A stretch of 64,000 nt of DNA, taken from NCBI RefSeq assembly GCF_048773025.1, contig NC_133541.1, positions 106,617,912 through 106,681,911 of the forward strand. The letters run 5' to 3'. The position numbers and the translations under genes were made by a program. Source of the DNA: Camelus bactrianus. Lineage: Eukaryota; Chordata; Mammalia; Artiodactyla; Camelidae. Below, piece by piece: positions 1 to 11,100 of this stretch. Below the pieces are notes generated by a model. That model saw only the letters and a list, made by a program, of their open reading frames with translations, made no database searches and had not been told where the DNA came from. The number at the start of each line of letters is the position of its first letter. Position 1 is the first letter of the stretch.

Positions 1-39
1 CAGGCTCCCTTCCCCTCTCTCCTGGAGTCCCAGGAGTCT

Positions 40-612
40 CCCAGATTCATGCCTTACAACTAACCACAGGGCCTTCAGAAGGATCCTTCTAACATGCAAA
101 TCCAACCATGGCACTCCCTTGCCCATAACCTTTAATGAATCCTCCCGTCTTGGGTTTCAAACCAAGCTTCATCAAGGAGCACAAGGCCCGTGACCTGGCA
201 CCTGACCACCTGTCCAGTATCATCTCTGGCCTCCTGTCCTCCTTTGCAGTCTAGTAACAGTGGCCACGTCAAACATCTCAGACAGCGTGTAGGATGCTGA
301 ATGTGGAGGCTGTTTCACATCTCTGTGTCTTTAGCCCAAACACCCTTCCTTCTCTGTCTATCTGTTAAAGACTCACTTATCTTTTAAAACCATAACCAGG
401 CAGCACTTCTTCTGGGAAGCCTTCCCTGACAGCCCCAAATCCTTGTCTTGTTCTGGTTTTGTACTTTCTTCCACTGTATACGTTACAGGGTGCTGTGTTT
501 ACTCACTGTGTGTGTCTTCCCTATTAAAAGTCCAGATGCTGAGTGGCTGGGATTGTGTCTTACTCATCTTCATCCCCAGTTCTTGCAATGGAATCTGGAA
601 TGTGGTATGGCA
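40..612 (+). repeat. L2 LINE, 3' part
   Basis: Follows the L2 consensus in order: the 'atgcaaatccaaccatggca' block near 94-113, the end of ORF2 with 'gaagccttccctgac' at 416-430, and the 3' UTR around 540-590 ('gggattgtgtct', 'catccccag'). The first 40 bases may also belong. Heavily diverged, no open frame left; an ancient copy shared with other mammals. Confidence 0.8.
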
Positions 613-1271
613 TTTCTCAGGGGGGTTTTGATGACTCTTCAAACTATAGCTCCATTGTTATCATTGAATTATAACTGTCAAGAGACTCTCTTATCACTGT
701 TATTGCTTATGTGCATACATGAAGTAAGCAACTATTAGGATAAGCATAACTAAAATCCTATAACTGCTTTATGAAGAAGGCTATTTTCTTTGACCCTTGC
801 AACAGGGAGCTTGACAGATAAAGGGCTCCCTCAAGCCCACAGCCCCACCCACAGACCAGCACAGAAGTCTCAAAACAGGGAGGCTATGTTAGACCTACTC
901 TTGATATTTATTTTTATCTCAGTTTTTAAATTTTTTATGTGTTTTATAGTATACTTGATAGTATATTGGTACATGCAATTTATAAATAAGTAAATATACA
1001 TGTATTATGGAAGAGTACTTAAAGTTATTTTACTGATAGAGGGCATGATCAAAAACGTTTGGAGACACTGTGTTAGGGACCACGGGCTCCATGTTCGAGC
1101 ACTGGAACAAGGAAGCTGATGTGATCTGCCAGCAAGTGGCAGGGTGTGTATTTTATAGTTTGGTGACAAATATCTGGCTGGGTTACATGCCTGAACTCAT
1201 TTCCCATTTCCCCATTTTTCCTATTCTTGTTTACCAATTACTAGTAGTGGCAGCGGTGCCAGTTAGCAGGA
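613..1271. other. unassigned stretch, AT-rich centre
   Basis: No gene seen. AT-rich from about 890 to 1040. The segment ending 'gtttggagacactg' near 1058-1071 resembles the terminal part of a hAT-type DNA transposon, but I could not pair it with an opposite end. Confidence 0.3.
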
Positions 1272-1452
1272 AGTGAGTACTTGCTTTGTGCCAGGCGCTG
1301 TGTTAAACATTTTTGCACATTATCTCATTTAACACGCATAACAACTCTATGAGGTAGGCACTATTAGCCCTGATTTACAAATGAGGAAATGAAAGTGAAA
1401 AAACTCACCCAAGATCACAGAGCTACAAGTGGCACAGCCAAGATGGAGTCCT
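1272..1452 (-). repeat. MIR SINE
   Basis: Reverse complement of MIR: 'gtgccaggcgctgtgttaaa' (1289-1308), then 'tatctcatttaa', 'tatgaggtaggcactatta', 'acaaatgaggaaat' and the 'agatcacagagctacaagtg' segment. Most of the core and 3' half is present. Ancient tRNA-derived SINE. Confidence 0.88.
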
Positions 1453-2667
1453 TAGCTGCGTAGGATAAGCAAGGTGGAGCTGAGGGTAGTTCTGGATTCA
1501 AATACAGACTCTTGTCGTTTATTAGCAGTCTGTACAAAAGTATTGTCTCTCCCTAGAGATACATGACACATTGTTTTAATGTCTAGTCCAAAGCCTGTAA
1601 TGGCCCTCCCAGGCAGAGACAAATGAAACATGGTGTACACAGGAGCCTGTATTTCTGAAGGATGCTGTGTGCCTCACATTACCAACGGGAAACGGCTCTT
1701 ATAAACAGCATGATTCTTCACCACCACTCCCCACCACCACCCTCATCATGGAAAGATGCCCAAAGTCCTAAGTGAGTCTCAAGTGAAAAGCACAGTGAAC
1801 CAGCATGCCTTGTCTTCTGATGGCACGACCACACTGAGTTGTTTATTTGAAGCCAGCAACTGAGAGAAGGCAGGGAGGGTGAACGATCTTCCAAGGCAGG
1901 CAGAAAAACAACACTAGAGCAGCCAGCGAAGGCTCTCACTCCCTCTAGCAGCCCTGGGGACACAGGTCCGGGTTTTGCTCTCCACATCCTAGTGTACTCA
2001 CTTCGTACTTTGCCACTCTCCTGTAGGTCCCAGTCCCTCAAGGGTAAAAACAAACAAAGCTCACCTTCCCACCTAACATTTGCATCGTGCACCTTGTTAG
2101 CCAGTTTTCCCATCCCCCACTGCCTCTTGGTATATGCCACCACCCCACTCCACCCCGGAAATTCTTAGCAGGGACAGAGGAGGTCAGTGAATCCCTGTGA
2201 TGATGAAACAACGACTTGGCCAAGGTCACCCTGTGACGGAATTAAAAATGAAACTGAAGCTTGATATCTGTCTACTGCCATCTATGGAGGACCCCACTGG
2301 GTTCAGAACCTGACCTGGATGCCTGAGGAGTGTCAGGTTCGTAGTGTACTTAAGAGCTTAGCTGAGACACAGTATTCTCTTTTCCTTCTCTCTTCTCAAG
2401 GAATGGGGTCTGGCTAGGGGTGTAGTGGCTGTTTCCCAGGCATTCATCTTGGGTTGTTTTATTTTTGGCGCCCAGGCTGGGGGCAGGCCAGGGGACTCGA
2501 CTAGCAGGATACCCCATCCTGCTGCTAGGAATAGAATTAGGAAGTGTTCTGCCTCCCGCTGAGCCCAGGCTGTGATTGCCACAAAGCATAGAATGAACAC
2601 AGATCATCAGAGCAGAAAGAGCCCTTGGCAAGGATGATGAAGTTGATGATGATGACAAAGAAAATTA
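1453..2667. other. unassigned stretch
   Basis: No gene or clear repeat. Holds a short CCACC-rich tract at about 1719-1745 and a weak MIR-like trace near 2180-2240 ('gacttggccaaggtcacc'). Open frames up to 141 codons on the minus strand have no recognisable family and I treat them as chance. Confidence 0.3.
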
Positions 2668-2868
2668 TTATAGTAACAGCAGCTAGCATTATTGAAGCTT
2701 GACTACATCAGGCACCGTGATAAGCACTTCACATGAATTAGTTCACATAATCTAACCTCGAGTTATTATTGCTGACACATTTATACGTTTGAGGAAATGG
2801 AGGCACAGAGTGGTTAACTTAGTTGCCCTAAATCATGCAGTTTGAAGGTGGCAAGGCTCAAAATTATG
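2668..2868 (-). repeat. MIR SINE
   Basis: Reverse-complement MIR, more diverged than the 1.3 kb copy: 'caggcaccgtgataagcact', 'gaggaaatggaggcacagag' and 'ggttaacttagttgcc' are in consensus order. Confidence 0.8.
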
Positions 2869-2916
2869 TCATCCTATTTTAATTCTCTACACATCACTTA
2901 CCACTGTCTGGTATGT

Positions 2917-2940
2917 CATTCATTCATTCATTCATTCATT
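2917..2940. repeat. (CATT)6 microsatellite
   Basis: Six perfect CATT units directly upstream of an L2 3' end. L2 tails carry a short ATTC/GAAT repeat, so this may be seeded by an opposed L2 end. Confidence 0.9.
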
Positions 2941-2949
2941 TGCTTAGGG

Positions 2950-3077
2950 TCAGAACCTCCCAACTAGAGTGCAGACAACATGAGACTGGGAACTTGTCTG
3001 TCTTGCTTACTGCCATGTGCTTAGTGTTGAAAAGAGTGCCTGGAATGTTGTAAGGTTTCAATAAATGTTTGTAAAAT
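2950..3077 (+). repeat. L2 LINE, 3' end
   Basis: Carries the L2 3' UTR order: 'actgggaacttgtctgtctt', 'ttactgccatgtgcttagtg', 'gtgcctggaatgttgtaagg', then 'caataaatgtttgta'. Only about 130 bases of the tail remain. Confidence 0.85.
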
Positions 3078-4199
3078 ATTGGATATTTGCAAAAGGAGAT
3101 GGAACCTTGAATCCCACTTCACTATGAATCAGATATCAAGTCATTTCCTTCATTCAGACCTTTGTTTTCCTAAGTTTTTGAAATGAGAGCTGTTCCCAAA
3201 GCTAGCTAATTTCATGTCCTCCATCACCACAAATCAGCTTGACCAATTTCTGAAATCCCTACAAATAAAAAAATAAGCCTTAAATGTCTTTTATAGCTAG
3301 CTTTTGGACTCAGTGGTCTATCTGTGAAACTCATCCATATTGTCTCACATAGTGTGTTTTTTGCATTGCTGTGTGTTACTGTTTGAATATGTCAAAATAT
3401 ACGTACTCATTCTATACATGTTGAGGGGCGGTGGTGACAATAGACCTGTGGTTTAGAAATTTTGTTCCCTGAAACACCCCTCCCCTACCAGGGGTAGCAT
3501 GAGGGAGGGGCCAAAAGAGCCACGTCTTTTTGTCCCTTCCTCTTGCCTGTACCCCCTCCAACTACAGCAGTTTCTGGTTTTATCTATTTTATAGATTGGC
3601 ATCCAAATATCTAGGTACTAGGTGAGTCTGAGGAAGGGTGATGCGGTGAAGCTGGGGTACCCTGGAATCAGAGCCCACAGCCGGCAAAGCCCAGTGCTTA
3701 AGCTACTCTGAAGGCTGCCTGAGAAGCACTGTAACCTTCCAGTTGGAGTAGCTGCACCCTGGACTTCAGGATTTAACTAAGGTTCACTGCTGTGCTTATG
3801 TCTAGCTTCCATGAGAACAGCTAGAAAGCTGGATAAAACACAAGATTTAAAAAAAAAAAAATTCTGTTTCAAAGCATTAAAGAGTAACCAGGACTTGCAG
3901 GATCAAGATCCTAGAAAGAAAGAGATGAGCCCCCTTTTGTTTTTTCCCTTTGGGCATTTACTGCATCTTAGGGTATCAGAGCAAGAGGCTAAAAAGCCAA
4001 GCAGGTGTTTGAAAAGCTCAGCAGATTTAACATTCTCGAGGTGTTAGGGAAACAAAAACTGTCATCCAGAAGCAGACAAGGCAAACGGGGCCTGATAAAG
4101 ACCTCAAGTCCCACTTAGACCCCTGGAGGGCCATGTCCTAGGGATGTAGGGACGGTAGAGGTAGAGCAAACCTAACAAGGGCTAAAGCCTTGACTCAAG
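3078..4199. other. unassigned stretch, possible L1 5' UTR at its right
   Basis: No gene. A weak MIR-like stretch lies at 3110-3210. From about 3830 the text (an A-run at 3849-3860, then purine-rich sequence) may be the 5' UTR of the old L1 that becomes recognisable at 4200, but I cannot show it. Confidence 0.3.
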
Positions 4200-4495
4200 G
4201 CCCTACCTGAATCAAATTCATCTAACCATCTGCCAGAATAACAGGTGAATCTGTAATGTCTTACGCACTGGATATATCTTGCATAACAAGAAACAGGACC
4301 AAGACGGAAAAAAGACACCAGAGTCCAGTCCATAGGTAATGCAGATACTGCAGTTATCAGACATACACATACACTTACAAGTAGCTGTGATTAACATGTT
4401 CAAGAAAATAGATGACCAGATGGAGAATTTCACCAGAGAGTTGAAATCTGTGAAACAAATCAAGTATGTTCTAGAATTGAAAGACCCAAGAGCAG
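4200..4495 (+). repeat. old L1 (L1M) 5' fragment
   Basis: Resembles the 5' UTR/ORF1 junction of old mammalian L1: 'ctgccagaataacaggtgaa' near 4230, then 'gattaacatgttcaagaaaa', 'agatgaccagatggagaatt' and 'gagttgaaatctgtgaaaca'. A 5' piece without its 3' part is uncommon here, since all other L1 pieces are 3' or ORF2-derived. Confidence 0.55.
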
Positions 4496-4984
4496 AAAGG
4501 ACTCTCACTGACCTGTGACCACATTCCCACAACATCTACGCTTTGGCAGGGATGCCCACTCTTGGTTGGGAGGTAAGAGGAACCAAGGAGTGGAAAGAGA
4601 AAAAGAAAAACTGACCAAGATTCATAAGAAGCTCCAAATCCCACCTTCCTCCTCTGCTGTCCAAATGTGACTTTGGAGCCCTGGTCATGAGGCCTGAAGT
4701 TGGCATGAGCAGTTGCTCTCAAATGAGTGTCCAAAAAACCTTGAGATTTCATGGACATGAGTCAGGAGCCACTGGGGGAGATGAGGGGCTCAAGGGCTGA
4801 CATCAGTAGCCCTGCAGTTAAGTTCATATCGGTCTTTTATACCCAACTTCAAAATCCTCTCTATACCATCTCTAGAAGTGGTCATGTACTCTTGCCTGGA
4901 GTCCCTGTGAGGCTGGGAAGGCTCGCACTTTATGAGGCAGCTCATTTTTCTTTTTCTGAGATGCCACCTATTAATACTGCTTGC
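4496..4984. other. unassigned stretch
   Basis: No gene or recognisable repeat. Overlapping open frames on both strands (105, 95 and 127 codons) show no family resemblance. Confidence 0.3.
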
Positions 4985-5440
4985 CTTCAAGTGTCCAGAC
5001 CCACCGTTCACACGGCTACTTGCCTCTCCAGCCTCCTCTCCCCGCACCATGTGTACTCCACATCTCAGCTAAACCAAGTTTTCTCCAGATCTTCTCTGTA
5101 CCAGGCTCTTGCCACCAAGGCCTTGCATGTGTGATCTTCTCATCCAGAATACTTTAATCACCCGCTCTTGGCTCCTGTAATTCTTATTTAGCATCTAGTC
5201 TTGGTTTTCATCCTTTTTAGGGCGGGAGAGAATTTTAGTGATCCCCCACTTCCTAATCTATATGAAATGCCTATGTGTTCAACAGCACCGTATACATCCC
5301 CCACCACCACAAGTGCCACCCTGGACTGTGACCGTCCACTTACTTGTCTGCCTATAGCTTTGTGTTGGGGGGACCATTGCTTGTGCTGTTCATTGCAGGC
5401 ATGGAGACTGCAGGTGCCTGGCGTGTTCTAAGGGGTTTAA
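4985..5440 (+). repeat. L2 LINE, diverged 3' part
   Basis: Runs with the L2 ORF2 end: 'tgcctctccagcctcctctc', 'gccaccaaggccttgcatgt', 'ttctcatccagaatac' and, after a gap, 'acttacttgtctgcctatag'. Weaker match than the copy at the start of the window. Confidence 0.5.
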
Positions 5441-6147
5441 TAAGCAGGAATGAATAGCAGGGCACTTAGCACAACACCTATCACATCGGAGGCATGCATT
5501 CATTTTTGTCTTTGAGCACAGAACTAGGAGCCCAGAGACCTGGAACAACTCCCAAATCTGTTATTAACTCTGGAATTACCGGTGGCAAGAAAGCCACCTT
5601 CCCTTCTTGGGCCAGTTTCTCTGTCTGGAAAAGGAGTACATTGGGCTAGCTCTAGAGCAGTCCTCACAGCTTTTATTCTGTCTTTCTGCTCTCAGGAGAA
5701 GGCCCCTAAGCAAGGATGGGCGAGGCCCAGAGCCCTGTACCATGGGTCTGTGTTGGCAGCACCAGCAGATTCAGCTGCTGGCTGCCAGCCTCTCTCTGCG
5801 AGTCCACTGTCTGCAGCCAGTGATAAGACTTGCTGGTAACGTGGAGGAACATTCTGAGACAATGAAAACTTCATTCTTTAGCAATAGGAAGCCTGTGTGA
5901 AAGGAGACTTGGGGTAAGGCCTGGGGATACATTCCTGCAGCAAAGTTCCAGATTAATAAGACTTCAGTTCTCTGGGCCTGTGGGTCCTGTCCTTCCCAAA
6001 GAGAGGCCAGAATCTTAAATGCACAGCCACTGACTCCAAGCATAGCATTTCCTTATTCCCCTGGGATTCCATTTCTTCTGTGCTGGGTCTCATAGTGGCT
6101 AAGACAAATTTAGAATAAACGGTTTGCCTTCTGCCCTGTAACTTAAA
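5441..6147. other. unassigned stretch
   Basis: No gene. A MIR-like trace may lie at 5505-5590 and a short LINE-tail-like phrase at 5455-5495. The rest (several overlapping short frames on both strands) is unassigned. Confidence 0.3.
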
Positions 6148-6352
6148 ACAGGCTGTGTGGTGTGGTGGATGGAAGTGCATCTCACGGGGAGATATGAGGC
6201 CAAGTTCCACACCTGTCTCTGTAAATAACTAACCTATAACGTGACCCCGAGGGCAGCTCTGTCCCCCTCTGGGCATCAGTTTCCTCATCTATGAAATGAG
6301 AGGGCTCTCCAGTTGCCTTCTGGCTCTAACATTCTCAGGTTCTAAGACAAGG
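6148..6352 (+). repeat. MIR-type SINE
   Basis: Forward MIR order: 'gtgtggtggatggaagtgca', a degraded B-box area near 6200, 'catcagtttcctcatctatg' (6275-6294), 'aaatgagagggctctc' and the 'tctaacattctcaggttcta' 3' segment typical of the MIR3 type. Confidence 0.6.
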
Positions 6353-7004
6353 CTGAAGGTGGTCCCTGACTACCTCCAAAACAAAGCCCAAAGGAACATG
6401 AACAGAAATGCTTCCTTCTCATCTTGCTTTACAGTTTTTTTTCTCTGCTCTTTCTCCACTGAGTTGTGCCCCAAAATAGTCTCATGGAATCAATTAAGGG
6501 GTACATAGAGCAGACAATTTAATTCATGTTTCTTATAAAACATTTGGCTCCCAAGCTAGTAAGACAGCATCAGAGAATATAAAACTTTATTTAATAAGAA
6601 CAATGTACTAAAAATATCCTTTACTGAGCCACTGGGGTAATTAAAAGGGCACCAGTTCTCCTGGAACCAGAATCAGGAGTTCCAGCTGCTCATCCCTGTT
6701 CAGCCACAGCCTGACTTCTTCAATTTGATCTCAGTTTTGCCACGTGTACAAAGCTTTCCCTACGTCCTTCTTGACTCTACTATTGTGGAATTCTATTATA
6801 TAGAATAAGTTTTCCCAAATTTGTGTGGGGCTTTCCCTGGTCGATGTGGGTGATCTATTATTTGTTTTGTGGTTTGTTGTTGTTATTGTTACTGTTTTGC
6901 TTATCTTGCTACTGCCAGTGCAGTCAACACTTCAAGCCAGGAAACGTTTCTCATCAGTCAGAACAGACACATCTCAGTAATCACATCAGATGCTCGCTTC
7001 TATT
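6353..7004. other. unassigned stretch
   Basis: No gene. A weak MIR-like segment is possible at 6645-6790. T-rich at 6865-6905. The right edge is the pre-insertion side of the L1 target site. Confidence 0.3.
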
Positions 7005-7020
7005 AAAATGTCATGAGGCC
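7005..7020. repeat. L1 target-site duplication, left copy
   Basis: 'aaaatgtcatgaggcc', identical to 8542-8557. It is preceded by 'tatt', giving TT/AAAA, the site preferred by L1 endonuclease. Confidence 0.95.
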
Positions 7021-8541
7021 CAATACTTCAGAGCTACAGTAATCAAAATAGCATGGAATTGGCACAAAAACAGACATACGGATCAATGGAACCAAACAGA
7101 GAGCCCAGAAATAAACCCACACACTTATGGTCAATTAGTCTTCGACAAAGGAGGCAAGAATATACAATGGAGAAAAGACAAGTCTCTTCAGCAAGTGGTG
7201 TTGGGAAAACTGGACAGCCTCGTGTAAATCAATGAAGAACACTCCCCACACCATACACAAAAATAAACTTAAAATGGCCTAAAGACTTAAACATAAGACA
7301 AGACACTATACACCTCCTAGAAGAAAATATAGGCAAACATCCTCTGACATAAAACTTAGCAATGTTCTCCTAGGGCAGTCTACCCAGGCAATGGAAATAA
7401 AAGCAAAAATAAACAAAGGGGACCTAATTAAACTTGTAAGCTTTTTGCAGCAAAGGAAACCATAAGCAAAACAAAATGACAACCTATGGAATGAGAGAAA
7501 ATATTTTCAAAAGATGCGACTGACAAAGGCTTAATTTCCAGAATATATAAACAGCTCATACAACTTAATAACAACAATAACAACAACAACAACAAAAAAA
7601 CCCAATTGAAAAATGGGCAGAAGACCTAAACAAGCAATTCTCCAGTGAAGACATACAAATGGCCAATAGGCACATGAAAAAATGCTCAATATTGCTAATT
7701 ATCAGAGAAATGCAAATCACAGCTACAATGAGGTATCATTTTACACCAGTGAGAATGGCCATCATTCAAAAGTCCACAAACAATAAATGCTGGAGAGGCT
7801 GTGGAGAAAAGGGAACTCCCTGTACTACTGTGGGAAGGTAGTTTGGTGCAGCCATTATGGAAAACAGTATGGAGATTCCTCAAAAAACTAAAAACAGACT
7901 TACTATATGATCTAGTAATCCCACTCCTGGGCATATATCTGGAGGGAACTCTAATTGGAAAAGATACATGCACCCCAATGTTCATAGCAGCATCATATAC
8001 AATAGCCAAGACATGGAAACAACCTAAATGTCCATCGACAGATGACTGGATGAAGAAGCTGTGGTATGTTTGCACAATGGAGTACTATCAGCCACAAAAA
8101 AAGAATAAAATAATGCCATTTGCAGCAACATGGATGGACATGGAGATTGTCATTCTAAGTGAAGTAAGCCAGAAAGAGAAAGAAAAATGCCATAATATCA
8201 CTCATATGTGGAATCTAAAAAAAGAAAAGAAGACACTAATGAACTTATCTACAAAACATAAACAGACTCACAGACATAGTAAATAAACTTACGGTTACCA
8301 GAGGAGGAAGGGGGTAAGAAGGGATAAATTGGGAGTTTAAGATTTGCAGATACTAACTGCTGTATATAAAATAAATAAACAGCAAGTTTATATTGTATAG
8401 CACAGGGAACTACATTCAGTATCTTGTAGTAACCTATAATGAAGAAGAATATGAAAACGAATACGTGTATGTATATGTATAACTGAAACATTATTCTGTA
8501 CACCAGAAATTGACACATTGTAAACTAACTTCAATTTTTAA
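7021..8541 (+). repeat. 5'-truncated L1 (ORF2 end plus 3' UTR)
   Basis: Begins inside ORF2 ('cagagctacagtaatcaaaa') and runs to the L1 3' end ('gtacaccagaaattgacaca', then an A-rich tail). A (CAA)n tract lies at about 7573-7595. Framed by a perfect 16-base duplication, so the two ends are those of the original insertion. Ungulate-type 3' UTR. Internal stops and shifts show it is inactive. Confidence 0.97.
7030..8220 (+). pseudogene. L1 ORF2 C-terminal remnant
   Basis: Translation in broken frames gives the L1 ORF2 end: '[20 protein letters not shown]' and '[20 protein letters not shown]' near 7056-7185, then from about 7840 '[15 protein letters not shown]', 'TCTPMFIAA', 'KTWKQPKCPSTDDW' and 'IMPFAATWMD'. 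In the live element ORF2 is the endonuclease and reverse transcriptase; this part lies downstream of the transcriptase domain. The frame is broken more than once, and the N-terminal domains were never copied. Confidence 0.9.
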
Positions 8542-8557
8542 AAAATGTCATGAGGCC
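8542..8557. repeat. L1 target-site duplication, right copy
   Basis: Second copy of the 16-base repeat, directly after the A-rich L1 tail. No mismatch to the left copy, which argues for a relatively recent insertion within this window. Confidence 0.95.
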
Positions 8558-9424
8558 AATGCTGAGGAAGGCTCCCAGAGTTGTCTGAGATCCTGTTACT
8601 CCACCCTGAGGCTGAAGTGCTGGTTCATGCCCTGCTCACTGCTCTGGATCAATCACCAATTTCATCTTCCAAACAGGAAATGGACCCATAGATGGTCTGA
8701 GATTTCCTGAAACATCAGGAAAGATGCCTTACCACCTCATTTTCTAAATCCTCTGAGTGGAAAATAAGACCCAGAGATATATTGGTCTTTGTGGGGCTGA
8801 ACAATTACACCTGGGCTCTGCACACCACATATGAGAGTTCAGAATCAAGGCTACTTATAAAGGAGTTTTAACAAGAAGGGAGGCTGACTGGAGAAAAATT
8901 AGGAAGTAAGGAGGCAGAAGAGAGAAACAAGAAGAAGTAGAGAAAAAGGAAGTGTGTACCATGAAACACTTAGGGCACCTAAAATGAGTCTTTGAATGAA
9001 GAACACAGAGGGTTCAATGTCTGAATAAATTTGGACAATGCTGACTAGTTTTTCTCTCCTCTTAGAGGTTTATAGTATGCCCTAGCATATTAAAAATCCT
9101 TGTAAAGTTCTGCGACTTAAAAAAAGCTTTTAAGTTTAACCTAGTCCTAACCAAACTTTTTGCTACAGAACTCAGTTTCCTCGTAATACTTTTTAATTTT
9201 TGTGGCATAGATAGTCAGAAAAACCAGTCTAAGGAAACCCAGGGTGCTGGAGTGAAGAGGTATAAATAGGGAACCAGTTCCTGTTTCCAAGGAGCTTACA
9301 AAATATTTGCCTACATGCAGGATTTTGCAAGATATAAAGACCAGTTGAAGGTAACGGGAAAGGATAGTTATGCTCCAGGGAAGCGATACAGACAGACCAC
9401 GTTGGATACCCTCTCTTAATTCAC
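8558..9424. other. unassigned stretch
   Basis: No gene or assignable repeat. Purine-rich at 8870-8960. Confidence 0.3.
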
Positions 9425-9715
9425 AAGTTTCTGAAGCACCTAGTATATATGCCAGACACCATGTTGGGCCCTAGGGATACACTGGTGAGCAAGGCAGACA
9501 CAACCTTCCACTCCAAGAGCTTAACTTCCAGTGGGAAGAGATAAAAAAATAAGTGCACAAGTAAGTAAATGTAGAATGACAAGTCAGAGGAGTGAGCTGA
9601 AGGAAAAGAGTGGGGTTCTCTCTCTAATAAAGCAATGGGAACAACTGCTTGAGCTGGGTCAACAGTGGTGGTTTTTTGAAGGGTATGACATTAAAGTTTC
9701 CACTTGAAAGACAAG
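9425..9715 (-). repeat. L2 LINE, 3' part
   Basis: Reverse complement of the L2 3' UTR: 'acctagtatatatgccagac', 'ctagggatacactggtgagc', 'agagcttaacttccagtggg', followed by a weaker part to about 9715. Confidence 0.75.
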
Positions 9716-9859
9716 AAGTCATGCATGATGCAAATGGGGGGAAAGGATCAAAACACACTTTATGGTGCAAGTTAAGGATGTGGGCTTGGCCTTCGAGCAC
9801 AAGTAGGTTTAAAGAGAGAGAAAAAGGTGTCCAGTCACTTGTTAATTTAGACAATGTTG

Positions 9860-10065
9860 TATTGAGCCTCTAAGCTGATTCACTGAGCTAGGGATGCAGC
9901 AGGGATGAGCTGAAAAGCCTTTGGATTTCCTAGAACATTCCATTGGAGAAGATGCAGGAAAGGTAAAAACAAATAAAAGAATGAAGTCATTTCAGATAGT
10001 GAAGAAAATGCTATGAAGGAAAAAAATAGCAGGGTGATGGGATGGGGTGAAGAAGAGGCAGTATT
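9860..10065 (-). repeat. L2 LINE, left part of a split copy
   Basis: Reverse-complement L2 3' end: 'attgagcctctaagctg', 'tagggatgcagcagggatga', then 'gaaaatgctatgaaggaaaa'. It is interrupted by the L1 at 10080 and resumes at 10859. Confidence 0.6.
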
Positions 10066-10079
10066 AGAAGATGTGATCA
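10066..10079. repeat. L1 target-site duplication, left copy
   Basis: 'agaagatgtgatca', matching 10845-10858 with two differences. The preceding 'tatt' gives a TT/AGAA cleavage site. Confidence 0.75.
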
Positions 10080-10844
10080 CAAATGATAAATGCTGGAGAG
10101 GCTGTGGAGAAAAGGGAACCCTCCTACACTGTTGGTGGGAATGCAGTTTGGTGCAGCCATTGTGGAAAACAGTATGGAGATTCCTCAAAAGACTAAACAT
10201 AGACTTACCATATGACCCAGCAATCCCATTCCTGGGCATATATACAGAGGGAACCTTAATTCAAAAAGTTACATGCACCCCAATGTTCATAGCAGCACTA
10301 TTTACAGTAGCCAAGATATGGAAACAACCTAAATGTCCATCAATAGATGACTGGATAAAGAAGTTGTGGTATATTTATACAATGGAATACTACTCGGCCA
10401 TAAAAAATGATAAAATAATGCCATTTGCAGCAACATGGATGGCCCTGGAGATTGTCCTTCTAAGTGAAGTAAGCTAGAAAGAGAAATAAAAATACCATAG
10501 GATATCACTTATATGTGGCATCTGAAAAAAAAAAAGACAAATGAACTTATACATAAAACAGAAACAGACTCACAGACAGAGAATACAGACATGTAGTTGC
10601 CAGCGGGGGGGGGGTGTAAACTGGGAGTTTGAGATTTGCAGATACTGACTGGTATATATAAAATAGATAAACAAGTTTATACTGTATAGCACAGGGAAAT
10701 ATATTCAATATCTTGTAGTAGCTTATGGTGAAAAGGAATATGAAAACAAATACATGTATATACATGTATGACTGAAGCATTCTGCTGTACACCAGAAACT
10801 GACACACGATTGTAAACTGACTATACCTCAATAAATAAAAAAGA
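10080..10844 (+). repeat. 5'-truncated L1 (ORF2 end plus 3' UTR)
   Basis: Starts at 'aaatgctggagaggctgtgg' and ends with 'gtacaccagaaactgacaca' plus an A-rich tail. The 3' UTR holds a run of ten G (10605-10614). It is the same type as the 7.0-8.5 kb copy and aligns over its last 750 bases; by eye it is the less damaged of the two in ORF2. Confidence 0.95.
10085..10477 (+). pseudogene. L1 ORF2 C-terminal end, still open
   Basis: One uninterrupted frame of about 130 codons carries the ORF2 cysteine-rich end: '[18 protein letters not shown]' followed by '[17 protein letters not shown]', '[11 protein letters not shown]', 'TCTPMFIAALFTVAKIWKQP' and 'IMPFAATWMALEI', then a stop at 10475-10477. The open frame extends about 24 codons upstream, into the L2 flank, by chance. 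No promoter or N-terminal domains, so not a gene. Confidence 0.9.
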
Positions 10845-10858
10845 AGAAGACATGATCA
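10845..10858. repeat. L1 target-site duplication, right copy
   Basis: 'agaagacatgatca' directly after the L1 tail. The L2 text resumes after it, which confirms the junction. Confidence 0.75.
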
Positions 10859-11100
10859 GAGAAGGACTTTCTGAGCATTTACTATTTGAAATTAGATCTG
10901 AATGACAGAAAGGAGAGGGCTGTATAAAAAGCTGTCTAGAGAAAATACACCCCAGAGAGAGGATATAGCAAGAACCCTAAGGTGGGGAGTGAGCCTGGGA
11001 CATTCAAGGAACCCAAAGAAGTTTCTAAGTGCAGGGAGCAACATGACCCATGACAGAGAAGGAAGAAAGTTAAGATTTGTTTAAAGTCCACTTTGGCTGA
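10859..11100 (-). repeat. L2 LINE, right part of the split copy
   Basis: Continues the L2 reverse complement: 'gaaggactttctgagcattt', 'gcaagaaccctaaggtgggg', 'cattcaaggaac', and 'agtgcagggagcaacatgac' (11029-11048), the ORF2 part that reads 'gtcactcccctgctt' in the sense direction. Confidence 0.7.

Noticed and set aside
10013-10477. 154-codon frame as a host gene
   Set aside because: It is the L1 ORF2 C-terminus plus about 24 codons of L2 flank.
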